Shown in pieces: positions 23,057 to 31,300 of a stretch of 34,308 bases of DNA; position 1 is the stretch's first letter, and each line of letters opens with the position of its first letter. The stretch covers positions 1 to 34,308 of the forward strand of contig JARGNG010000046.1 of NCBI GenBank assembly GCA_029213265.1, in the 5' to 3' direction. Source of the stretch: Verrucomicrobiales bacterium. Lineage in GTDB: Bacteria; Verrucomicrobiota; Verrucomicrobiia; Verrucomicrobiales; DEV007. Below the pieces are notes generated by a model that was not told the DNA's origin, made no database searches, and saw nothing but the letters and a program-made list of their open reading frames with translations. The translations under genes and the position numbers were made by a program.

Positions 23057-26000
23057 TCAGTCTCTTGAACCCGGTGTGATCCGGAGTTTCAGCTCTTCTT
23101 CCCCCCGCTTTACGACGATTTCCGTTTCTTCATCGACCTTCAAAGCGCCCATCGCATCGGTGTAATCATAGATGTTGAGAATCTTTCGACCGGCCAGCCC
23201 CACGATAATATCACCGCCCTTCACACCGGCGACCCCCGCCGGTCCTTTCTCGGAAACACCGCTCAACATGACCCCTTTTACCTCCCCCTGGCTGTAGTCG
23301 GGAATGGTCCCGAGGTAGACCCGGAATCCACGCGAGCCGCGATTCTTGGGCGGATCCACCTTCACATACTTCGGAGCCTCGGAATCGATCGCCAGTCCCC
23401 GGGCGATCAGCCCCATCAGCGTGGCGATGTCGGTCGCTCCTTTGTAGTTGATCTTGTCCGCCGTATCACGGGGCGTGTGATAATCCTCGTGTGCGCCCGT
23501 GAAAGCACTGAGAATCGGAACCTTCCGGAGATAAAACGGAGTGGCGTCTGTCGGGAGGAAGGTATCCGTCTGAATCGTAATCGGAAGTCCAATCGGAGCA
23601 TTGCGACGCTCCACCGCCCCGGCCCAGTAATCGCTGGAACCAGTCCCCTGGATCACCACCTTCTCCTTGAGACGCCCGATCATGTCCATATTCAGATACG
23701 AAGAAAGAAGAAGCCCCAGTGGTGCATTTTCATTCCCCATCGCATCTTTTGCGAGTTTTCGGACAAAGTGGGAAGATCCCAGCAGTCCGATCTCTTCGCC
23801 GGACCAGGCCGCAAAGACGACATCCCGCTTCAAATCCAACTTCCCCTGCTTGCGCAAATCAGAAAGATACTCGGCAATCTCAAGGAGGCCAGCCGTCCCC
23901 GACGCATTGTCATCGGCTCCATTGTGAATCTGATTCCGCTCCTCCTCCTTTGCGAGCGATCCCGGCCCTGCAGAAGAACCGAGGTGATCGACGTGCGCAC
24001 CAATCACGACCGCAGGATTGGGATGCGGCCCGCTTTGACCTGCGGAAAGGACCGCAATCACATTCCGACCGGATCTCTTTTCCTGATCCACATCGATTTC
24101 TGCTGCGATGCGGGCCTGAGGGATTTCAAACCCCTGAACCATCTCACCGGTATTGAGCTTCTTCTGAATTTCGGAAAGATCCTTTCCCGCCGAAGCAATC
24201 AACTGCGCGGCCTGCTCGTTACTCATACTGATCGCAGGGATTCCCGAATCCGCGAGCGAAGCATCGAACTGCATCGGAACCAGTTCCTCGTTCACCTTGG
24301 TTTCCGGCCCGCTCACAAAAATAATTCCAGCCGCAAACTTCCGCCGTGCCAACGTCGCCTTGTGGCGAAGCCGCGAATAACGATGCATCTCCTGCCGCTG
24401 CTCGTCCGGGACATCGTCCGGGATGAAACGGAAAACCATGACCCACTTGCCCTTCACATCGAGATGGAAGTAGCTCGTGTAGGACTCGCCACCCTTGCCG
24501 TCGGGAATCTCCAGTCCATAGCCGGCAAACACGATACCCGACTCGTTGATTTTGCCTGTCTTGGAAAAGGAAACAGGGCGCCAGTCCTTGTTGACCTCCA
24601 GTTCACTGGCCTCCTCCCCGACCGTAAGCTTGAGGTGATTATCCTCCCCGACATCAACCCCCGCCGTAAAATCAAAAGATTGAAAGTAGGTATCATTGTC
24701 CCCTCCCGGCTCAAGCCCCCACTTTTGGAAAGAATCCGCAACATGCTGGGTCGCGAGGATTTCCCCTTCCGTCCCGGTGAGTCGTCCATCGAGTTCGTCC
24801 GAGGCAAAATATTGAATGTGATTCCGCATATCGGCTTCGGAAATCTCGGGGACCGTTTCGAAGTCCGCTATCTTGTCCGACTTCGAAACTTCCGGAGCGG
24901 ATTCCAGTTTCGAATTTTTCTCCGGCACGCCACTTTTCTCGAGAAGGGCAATCGCCTTCGCGTGATTCCAGTTCGCCAGGAAAATCTGCGATTGCTTTTG
25001 CGGAGTGCGGTTGCTCGTCCACGAGAGTTTCTCTCCATCAGGAGAAAACGCCGGCAGTCCATCAAATCCCTCCGTCGTAGTCACCCGGACCGGTTCCTTT
25101 TCTCCCGCCGAGTCGACCAGATAGAGCTCGAAATTGTCAAAGCCATGCTTGTTCGTCGCAAAAATCAGATACTCACCACTGGGATGAAAGAAAGGAGCCC
25201 ATGACATCGCCCCGAGGTGAGTCAGTTGCTGCTGCTCAGTCCCATCGAGATTCATCGTGAAGATTTCCGCCGTGAGCCCCTTGCGATCAAACCGGCGCCA
25301 ACAGATCTTCTTCCCGTCCGCACTGAAAAACGGACCGCCATCGTAGCCGTCCGTGTTGGTCAGTCTCTTCGCATTCGATCCATCTGCCTCCGCGACGTAG
25401 ATCTCCATCGGAAATTTCTTATCGAGCTTGAACGCTTTTTGATCCGCTTCGCTCATCGAGCCGTCGTAGGCCTGACGATTCGACGCAAACACGATATGCT
25501 TTCCGTCCGGTGAATAGGCTCCCTCCGCATCGTAGCCCTTCGTATTGGTAAGATTCCGATACTCGCCGCTCTCGATTTCGTATTCGAAAATGTCGAACTC
25601 GGCATCGTAGTCCCAGGAATACTTGCGGGCCGTCCCCGACTCCCGCTCTTCAAACTCCGCTTTTTGAAACTCCTCCGATTTCGGGTCCGTGTGAGTCGAG
25701 GCAAAGAGGACCCGCTTTCCATCCGGATGAACCCAGGCGCAAGTCGTTTTCCCCATTCCAGGAGAAATCCGCTCGATATCTCCCAGTTCCAGATCCATCA
25801 GGTAAATCTGGTAAAAGGGATTCCCTTCCTCGCGCTCGCTCTGAAATACCATCTTGGTTCCATCGGCGGAGAAATACCCCTCACCGGCGCGGCGCCCCTC
25901 AAACGTGAGCTGACGGGTGCCCTCCAGGAGAAGTTTTTCATTTCCCTCCGCCGCCTCTTCGGCATTCGCTGCGGGAAGGAAAAGTGAAAGAAACAACAAA

Positions 26001-26074
26001 CAGGGTAGCGTCGGAGACCCAACCCTGTTACACCACAGGACGCGAGCCCGGAAAACGGAGAGAAAATTCGTCAT
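23057..26074 (-). CDS. Secreted TolB-like beta-propeller / M28 zinc aminopeptidase / PDZ fusion protein
   Basis: 1005 residues from ATG 26074 (ATG 26086 adds four). A signal peptide lies near residues 20-38 ('LPCLLFLSLFLPAANAEE'). Residues ~50-375 carry six or more PD40/WD40-like repeats of the TolB type ('YFSADGTKMVFQSER', 'AYSPDGKHIVFASNR', 'AFSPDGEKLSWTSNR'). A linker and PA-like insert (~440-650) follow. The M28 domain has all zinc ligands: 'VIGAHVDHLG', 'GADDNASGTAGLLEIA', 'AWSGEEIGLLGS', 'LNMDMIGRL', 'HEDYHTPRDTADKI'. A C-terminal PDZ ('GVAGVKGGDIIVGLAGRKI') ends the protein. It is probably a periplasmic or secreted aminopeptidase. The frame stays open far upstream antisense to gluQ, which I reject as coding. 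Confidence 0.92.
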   Translation of the reverse strand: MTNFLSVFRARVLWCNRVGSPTLPCLLFLSLFLPAANAEEAAEGNEKLLLEGTRQLTFEGRRAGEGYFSADGTKMVFQSEREEGNPFYQIYLMDLELGDIERISPGMGKTTCAWVHPDGKRVLFASTHTDPKSEEFQKAEFEERESGTARKYSWDYDAEFDIFEYEIESGEYRNLTNTKGYDAEGAYSPDGKHIVFASNRQAYDGSMSEADQKAFKLDKKFPMEIYVAEADGSNAKRLTNTDGYDGGPFFSADGKKICWRRFDRKGLTAEIFTMNLDGTEQQQLTHLGAMSWAPFFHPSGEYLIFATNKHGFDNFELYLVDSAGEKEPVRVTTTEGFDGLPAFSPDGEKLSWTSNRTPQKQSQIFLANWNHAKAIALLEKSGVPEKNSKLESAPEVSKSDKIADFETVPEISEADMRNHIQYFASDELDGRLTGTEGEILATQHVADSFQKWGLEPGGDNDTYFQSFDFTAGVDVGEDNHLKLTVGEEASELEVNKDWRPVSFSKTGKINESGIVFAGYGLEIPDGKGGESYTSYFHLDVKGKWVMVFRFIPDDVPDEQRQEMHRYSRLRHKATLARRKFAAGIIFVSGPETKVNEELVPMQFDASLADSGIPAISMSNEQAAQLIASAGKDLSEIQKKLNTGEMVQGFEIPQARIAAEIDVDQEKRSGRNVIAVLSAGQSGPHPNPAVVIGAHVDHLGSSAGPGSLAKEEERNQIHNGADDNASGTAGLLEIAEYLSDLRKQGKLDLKRDVVFAAWSGEEIGLLGSSHFVRKLAKDAMGNENAPLGLLLSSYLNMDMIGRLKEKVVIQGTGSSDYWAGAVERRNAPIGLPITIQTDTFLPTDATPFYLRKVPILSAFTGAHEDYHTPRDTADKINYKGATDIATLMGLIARGLAIDSEAPKYVKVDPPKNRGSRGFRVYLGTIPDYSQGEVKGVMLSGVSEKGPAGVAGVKGGDIIVGLAGRKILNIYDYTDAMGALKVDEETEIVVKRGEEELKLRITPGSRD

Positions 26075-26137
26075 AGCAATTACCATACGCAACGATCGTA
26101 GATTGCGAACCTTCCCATTTCGTTCAAATATCCCGCA

Positions 26138-26998
26138 ATGACGGCTTCCGAAACGGCCTCCGATACGGTAACGCGCTTTGCCCCCAGCCCGACCGGGCAC
26201 CTCCACAAAGGCCATGCCTATGCTGCATTGCGCGCCTGGAACTTTGCCCGGGAGCAGGGCGGACGTTTTCTTCTTCGCATCGAAGACATCGACTTCACCC
26301 GGTGCAGCGCCGAAAACACAAAGCAGATTCTGGATGATCTCGCCTGGCTTGGAATTGAGTGGGAAGAGCCGGTGAGAATCCAAAGCGAGCACCCCGGCGA
26401 GTTGGAATCCTGCGCCGCGACCTTGCAAAAGAAGGACTTTCTCTATCCCTGCTTTTGCACCCGAAAAGACATCGAGAGAGAAATCGAACGAGCCGGGCAG
26501 GCGCCCCACGGCAGCGAAGGACCCATCTATCCCGGAACCTGCCGCCACCTGTCGCTTGACGAAGTCACCTCCCGAATGAAGGCGGGAGCGACCTATGCTC
26601 TGCGCCTCGATCTGGAAAAAGCAAAATCCCACATCGGTCGCGAACTGGTTTGGGAAGATTCCCGTCACGGTCAGCAAATAGCAAAACCGGAGCTCCTCGG
26701 AGATGCGGTCATTGTCAGAAAAGACATCGGGACGAGCTACCATCTCGCGGTTGTCCACGACGACGGGCTTCAGGGAATCACGGACATCGTTCGGGGAGAT
26801 GACCTTTTCGAGTCGACCCATCTTCACCGGGTTCTTCAGGAATTGCTCGGGCTTCCGGCGCCGAAGTACCACCATCACGCTCTCCTCACCGATGAATCCG
26901 GCAATCGTCTTGCCAAGCGGGACAACGCCATCACCCTGAAATCTCTTCGCGAATCGGGAGTTTCCGCAACACAGCTCCAGCGCGAACTCGGATTCTGA
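26138..26998 (+). CDS. gluQ: Glutamyl-Q tRNA(Asp) synthetase
   Basis: 286 residues, matching GluQRS, which is a truncated glutamyl-tRNA synthetase lacking the anticodon-binding domain. 'RFAPSPTGHLHKGHAYAALRAW' carries the HIGH-like motif, 'RFLLRIEDIDFTRC' the Glu-binding segment, 'PCFCTRKD' with 'YPGTCRHL' the zinc-binding cysteines, 'DIVRGDDLFESTHLHRVLQELLG' the family signature and 'RLAKRD' the KMSKS-like loop. The enzyme attaches glutamate to queuosine-34 of tRNA(Asp), which implies that the organism makes or salvages queuosine. It starts 63 bp from the divergent M28 peptidase gene. Confidence 0.95.
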   Translation: MTASETASDTVTRFAPSPTGHLHKGHAYAALRAWNFAREQGGRFLLRIEDIDFTRCSAENTKQILDDLAWLGIEWEEPVRIQSEHPGELESCAATLQKKDFLYPCFCTRKDIEREIERAGQAPHGSEGPIYPGTCRHLSLDEVTSRMKAGATYALRLDLEKAKSHIGRELVWEDSRHGQQIAKPELLGDAVIVRKDIGTSYHLAVVHDDGLQGITDIVRGDDLFESTHLHRVLQELLGLPAPKYHHHALLTDESGNRLAKRDNAITLKSLRESGVSATQLQRELGF

Positions 26999-27069
26999 TC
27001 CCTGCGGAAAAACGGAATCGCCGGGGACAGCACTTGCTCCGACCGCACTTCGCGCCAATCGTTACGCCC

Positions 27070-27441
27070 ATGAGTGAATCCGTTTTTCACAAGCTCGCCG
27101 AATCGGCAGAACTGGAAGAGGGCAAAGGACGCCCTTTCGAACTCGAAGGTCATCGGATTGCCCTCGTCCGCCACGAGGGAACCGTCTACGCCCTCGACGA
27201 TCTCTGTCCCCATGCCGATGCCTCGATTGCTTTCGGCCCGGTCGAAAACGGCTGCATTGCCTGCCCCTGGCACTTTGCCGAATTCCGACTCGAAACCGGC
27301 GAAGTGCTCAGCGGTCCCGCCGTTCGGGACATCCGCACCTACCTCGTCGAGGAGAAAGACGGGGAGGTCGGGATCTGCCTCGAGAAGAACGCTGCGGGAG
27401 AACTCAGGAAAAGCGCCCCCGAAGAGGAAACCTTTTCTTGA
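27070..27441 (+). CDS. Rieske-type [2Fe-2S] ferredoxin (NirD-like)
   Basis: 123 residues from ATG 27070; an upstream ATG at 27034 adds 12 residues. The Rieske cluster motifs are complete: C-P-H in 'LDDLCPHADASIAFG' and C-P-W-H in 'GCIACPWHFAEFRLETGE'. 'GHRIALVRHEGTVYALDDLC' is the typical lead-in strand. The short length and lack of signal peptide fit soluble Rieske ferredoxins or the small NirD-like subunit of nitrite reductases and dioxygenases. No partner oxygenase or reductase is adjacent, so the electron acceptor is unknown. The gap to gluQ is 71 bp, same strand. Confidence 0.9.
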   Translation: MSESVFHKLAESAELEEGKGRPFELEGHRIALVRHEGTVYALDDLCPHADASIAFGPVENGCIACPWHFAEFRLETGEVLSGPAVRDIRTYLVEEKDGEVGICLEKNAAGELRKSAPEEETFS

Positions 27442-27527
27442 CGGCCCCCCGCTTCACTGGCAAATTCCGCCTCCGGAATTTACCGCTCCCCTTCGAGAGG
27501 AAAACTTCGGACACAACATTCAAATTT

Positions 27528-27614
27528 GGTTCGGTGGCTGAGTGGTCGAAAGCGCTTCTTTGCTAAAGAAGTGAACCCGTGAGGGTTCCGTGGGTTCGAA
27601 TCCCACCCGGACCG
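27528..27614 (+). tRNA. tRNA-Ser (anticodon GCU)
   Basis: An 87-nt cloverleaf. The acceptor stem GGTTCGG pairs with CCGGACC (27607-27613, one G-U), with discriminator G. The D arm contains GGCTGAGTGGTCGAAAGC, and the anticodon stem CTTCT/AGAAG closes the loop TTGCTAA with anticodon GCT (reads AGC/AGU). A long class II variable arm (AACCC-GTGA-GGGTT) and T arm GTGGG-TTCGAAT-CCCAC complete it. CCA is not encoded. The 3' end is repeated in the tandem array that follows. Confidence 0.95.
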
Positions 27615-27617
27615 TTT

Positions 27618-27661
27618 GAACAGGCGAGAGTCTCCAGCGCAGCGGAGGCTCTCGCCTGTTC
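27618..27661 (+). terminator. Long hairpin directly after tRNA-Ser (repeat copy 1)
   Basis: A 13-bp perfect stem (27618-27630 with 27649-27661), extended inward by one G-U pair and CTCC/GGAG, closes an 8-nt loop AGCGCAGC. It begins 3 nt after the tRNA. The sequence after it (ACTTTCTAG) has only a weak T-run. It may terminate transcription or guide 3' processing. Confidence 0.6.
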
Positions 27662-27762
27662 ACTTTCTAGGGTGGGGTTCGAACGCAGTTCGAGCCGGAG
27701 TGAGCGCCAGCGAACGGAGACAGATGGAGGCAACGCCGAAATCAATCCCACCCGGACCGTTT

Positions 27763-27806
27763 GAACAGGCGAGAGTCTCCAGCGCAGCGGAGGCTCTCGC
27801 CTGTTC
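27763..27806 (+). terminator. Second copy of the tRNA-Ser downstream hairpin
   Basis: This is the same 18-bp hairpin as at 27618-27661, shifted by 145 bp in repeat copy 2. In the partial third copy (from 27908) only the left arm is present, because the repeat breaks off inside the loop/right arm at 27936. Confidence 0.55.
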
Positions 27807-28006
27807 ACTTTCTAGGGTGGGGTTCGAACGCAGTTCGAGCCGGAGTGAGCGCCAGCGAACGGAGACAGATGGAGGCAACGCCGAAATCAATCCCACCCGG
27901 ACCGTTTGAACAGGCGAGAGTCTCCAGCGCAGCGGATTACAAAAATTGATCACGGGTCAATCTTAGCAAAAGCAGTCGCTGCGAACTGCGAAGAAACGAA
28001 ACCTCT

Positions 28007-28204
28007 CTAGTGCCGAATCCAGTCTCGATACTCGTTCCGCATTGCGTCTGTCCGATCCGCCGGGGAATACACACCCGGTGCAGAATAAACACCGGATCCT
28101 GCCGCCCCTCCATTTCCCCCTTTGGAAGTACAGCCGGTGAAGGCCAATACAGAAAGAAGAAAGACGCCGCCGAGACACTTTCCAAAAGATGAAAACTTTT
28201 TCAT
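28007..28204 (-). CDS. Small putative lipoprotein
   Basis: 65 residues from ATG 28204. 'MKKFSSFGKCLGGVFLLSVLAFTGC' is a signal peptide ending in a lipobox-like F-T-G-C, so Cys25 would be lipid-modified. The mature part is short: a Gly/Ser linker, 'GVYSAPGVYSPADRTDAMRNEYRDWI' and a final His. I do not recognise a family. It lies alone between the tRNA repeat array and the divergent giant membrane protein gene, about 193 bp away. Confidence 0.65.
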   Translation of the reverse strand: MKKFSSFGKCLGGVFLLSVLAFTGCTSKGGNGGAAGSGVYSAPGVYSPADRTDAMRNEYRDWIRH

Positions 28205-28397
28205 AACGAAGTCAGTGTGAAACACGCCAACTGGAAGTCAATTCACATTTCAGCGAAACTATTTAGAGTATCGGGCCAGACCGGGGGTAGTTCCGGAATA
28301 CATCATCCGGCGTTCCCTACCCGAAAACCCTGGCTTTTGCATTCGCCAGCAGAAACCTTTCTGCGATAGAATTCCGGGGAACCCCCGTAACTTCCCC

Positions 28398-31300
28398 ATG
28401 GCTCTTTTCCGAATCTTCTTACTGCTTGCCACTTTCACAGCGTACCCGTCTTTCTCCCAGGAAGAAACATCTCCCCGAACGCCACTCCGATACCTCGGCC
28501 CGGACGGTGAGATGGGAGACACGGCGATTCCCGGGGCGCTCTCCGACTGGATTGACTGGACCCTGAAGGGGACGCCATCGCCCGAGACACCGCGTGTCCA
28601 CAGCGACGGCGGGGCGCGCCTGCCTCTGTGGGTGTCAGCCATGCAACTCGACGCCAGAGACGACGGCGCGGGATTCTCCCTCGTGGCGACTTCGTTTCGC
28701 GACCAGTGGCTCCTTCTTCCCGGAGGCGATCGCCAGTGGCCGTCGGAGGTCAAAATTGGCGATCAACCGGTACCGGTCGTCGCCCGGAACGGAAAGCCTG
28801 CCATCCGGGTCGCCGCAGGCGGGCAGTCCGTCACGGGAAACTTTGTCTGGGCCGAGCTTCCGCAGAGGATCAACCTTCCTCCCTCGATCGGCTTGCTGGA
28901 TTTGCGTGTCAACGGGGAGGGAAAGCCAACTCCCTCCTGGGATGCGGATGGAACGCTCTGGCTGCAGCGGGAAGCCTCGGCCGAACAGGTGGACGAAGAC
29001 TTTCTTTCCATCAAGGTCCACTCCCTGCTCGAGGACGGGATTCCCCTCTGGTTTGAAACGCGGATTGAACTCATCGTGGCGGGGAAGAGTCGCGAGGAAG
29101 CCCTGGGCTCTGTCCTGCCTCAGGACTGGCAACTGGCAAAAATCGAGTCCCCGATCCCGGTGGCCATTGACGAAAAAGGATTTCTCAAGGCACAGTTGCG
29201 AGCCGGCCGATGGTCGATCGTCTTGCGGGCCTTTCAAACTTCGGATACAACCAGGGTGAGCTTTGCCCCCGACGCGACGCCCGCAGTGGCGGATCAGGCA
29301 GTGGCTTACCGGGCGCAGCCGGATTTTCGCCAGGCGGAGATTACCGGGCTCCCCCAGATTGATGTCGCCCAAACGCAGGTGCCGGAAACGTGGCGGAGCT
29401 TGCCGGTCTATCGATGGGAGACGAATGCCCCTTTTGAACTCATCGAAAGAATCCGTGGTCCGGGTGAACGCGGGGCCGCCCCGCTTTCGATTCAGCGTTC
29501 CCTCTGGTTGGATGATGATGGGAAAAACCTGACCTATCAGGATCGACTTTCCGGACAACTCCGCAACATCCGCCGGCTCGATGCAGCCGGGGCTCATGAA
29601 TTGGGATCCGTGACGGTAAACGGGGAACCGCAGCTGATTACCCACAACCCCGACGGCGGGGCACCCGGATTTGAGGTCCGGTCTCCCAATCTGAGCGCGG
29701 TCGCGACGGGCCGCATCACGATGCAGGAATCCCTTCACGCCACAGGTTGGGATTCGAATGCGGAGAATCTGAGGGCCACTCTCCAACTCTCGCCGGGCTA
29801 CCGGCTTTTCGCACTTTTCGGTGCCGACTACACCAACGGAGACTGGCTCACTTCGTGGACCTTGCTCGATCTCTTTCTGCTGCTGCTGTTCACCCTTGCC
29901 GTGTTCCGCCTGCGAGGCTTTGGCGGGGCCCTGCTCGCGCTGATCGCCTTCGGTCTTGCCTACCACGAACCGGGCGCTCCCCGGATTGCGTGGCTCCTGC
30001 TTTTGATTCCGGTTGCCCTGATTGAGGTCGTTCCTGAAAACCGTTGGCGCAAGTGGGTCCAGGTGATGAAGTGGGGTGCCGCCGCGATCCTTCTGTTTTC
30101 ACTGGCTTCGTTTGTCGCCTTTCAAATCCAGGGAATTATTTTTCCGCAGTTGGAACGAAAGGCTGCGTTCTCCGGAGTCGCCGCCCCGCGGACCATGGCC
30201 CTCCCCGCACAGATTGTTCAGGAGGCTGCCAATCGAACAAGCAGCGTCAGCAAAGTGAAATCGGGGAAACCCTCCAGCTACCAAAAGGAAAATCTCAAGG
30301 CCGATCCCAAGGCGGTCATTCAAACCGGTCCCGGTGTTCCGATGTGGACGTGGCGCACCGTGGAGTTCGGCTTCGACGGCCCTGTCTCCGCATCTCAAAC
30401 GGTTCGCCCCGTTCTGATTCCGCCATGGATGTCGAGACTCATCGGCCTCGTCCGGGTGCTGGCGCTGGTCGCTCTGGCAGCTCTCCTGTTTTGCCGGAGA
30501 AGAAAGAAAACAACCAAGCAGGAACCGACTGGTCCCGCGCCTTCCGCAAAAGGCGCGGTGGCAGCCATGCTCGTGGCGGGTGCGCTTGTTACGGGCCTGC
30601 CCCAGAACGTTGCGGCACAATTTCCCGAAGCTGAACTGTTGACCCAACTTCGCGAACGACTCACGGAAACCCCTCCTGAGTTTCCCGGAGCCGTCGAAAT
30701 CGCGAACGCTTCCATGGTCATCGACGGGACGGCCGTTTCCCTGGAACTCGAATATCATGCGGTCGCCCGCGCCGCTGCCCCGGTCCCTTTTCCCCTCGAA
30801 TCGATGGAACCGAAATCCGCTACCTTCGCATCCGGAAAAATGGCCACGGTTCTTCGCGAAAAGGGGAAACTCTGGGTGCTCCTCCCGGAACCGGGGATTC
30901 ATTCCCTCCGTCTTGAAGGAGTCCTTCGCGCGGGAAATGACTGGGAATGGGGATTCGAACTCAAACCCCGTCGCATCGAAGTGGAAGCCACCGGCTGGAC
31001 CGTCAGCGGAATCCGCCCCGACCAAAGCGCCGAAGATCAGGTCCTCTTCGCCCGGGCGAGGGAAGCAGGAGAACAGTCCGCATCCGCGAACTACGACAAT
31101 CCCCGCACCCACCACGCGATCCTGGTCGAGCGTCAAATTGAGCTCGGTCTCGTCTGGCGGGTTCGCACGACGGTTTCGCGCCTGTCTCCCAAGGGACGGG
31201 CCGTCGCCCTTCAAATCCCCCTGCTGAAGGGTGAAAAAGTCGTCAGTGCCGGACGCAACGTCCAAAGCGGATCCATCGAAGTCCGCCTCGGGCCTTCGAC

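Larger units (their letters stand above)
27601..27936 (+). repeat. 145-bp tandem repeat (2.3 copies) starting with the tRNA-Ser 3' end
   Basis: Copy 1 is 27601-27745, copy 2 is 27746-27890 and a partial copy of 46 bp is 27891-27936. By eye the copies are identical over their whole length. Each begins with TCCCACCCGGACCG, the last 14 nt of the tRNA gene; the match to the tRNA extends 2 nt further left (AA). Each full copy next contains a long hairpin, then about 85 bp including GGGTGGGGTTCGAAC. The period is not a multiple of three, so a repetitive protein is not encoded. The arrangement resembles the rtT repeats of E. coli tyrT. Confidence 0.93.

Noticed and set aside
23477..25204. A 575-codon plus-strand frame inside the M28 peptidase gene
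   Set aside because: It is rich in Arg, His and Pro with no motif and is fully antisense to a gene with complete catalytic motifs; a typical shadow in GC-rich codon usage.
26075..27058. A 328-codon upstream extension of the M28 peptidase reading frame on the minus strand
   Set aside because: It lies antisense to the well-supported gluQ gene, shows no domain pattern, and a proper signal peptide begins at ATG 26074.
27601..27936. CRISPR array or integrative-element attachment sites
   Set aside because: Units are contiguous 145-bp repeats without variable spacers, and no integrase or mobile genes lie nearby. Copies of the tRNA 3' end could be att-like, but nothing lies between them except the repeat itself.
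27563..27953. Several frames of 60-97 codons in the tRNA-Ser repeat array on both strands
   Set aside because: The repeat unit (145 bp) is not divisible by three, the frames run through the tRNA 3' end and hairpins, and their translations look like the spurious proteins often annotated beside tRNA genes.
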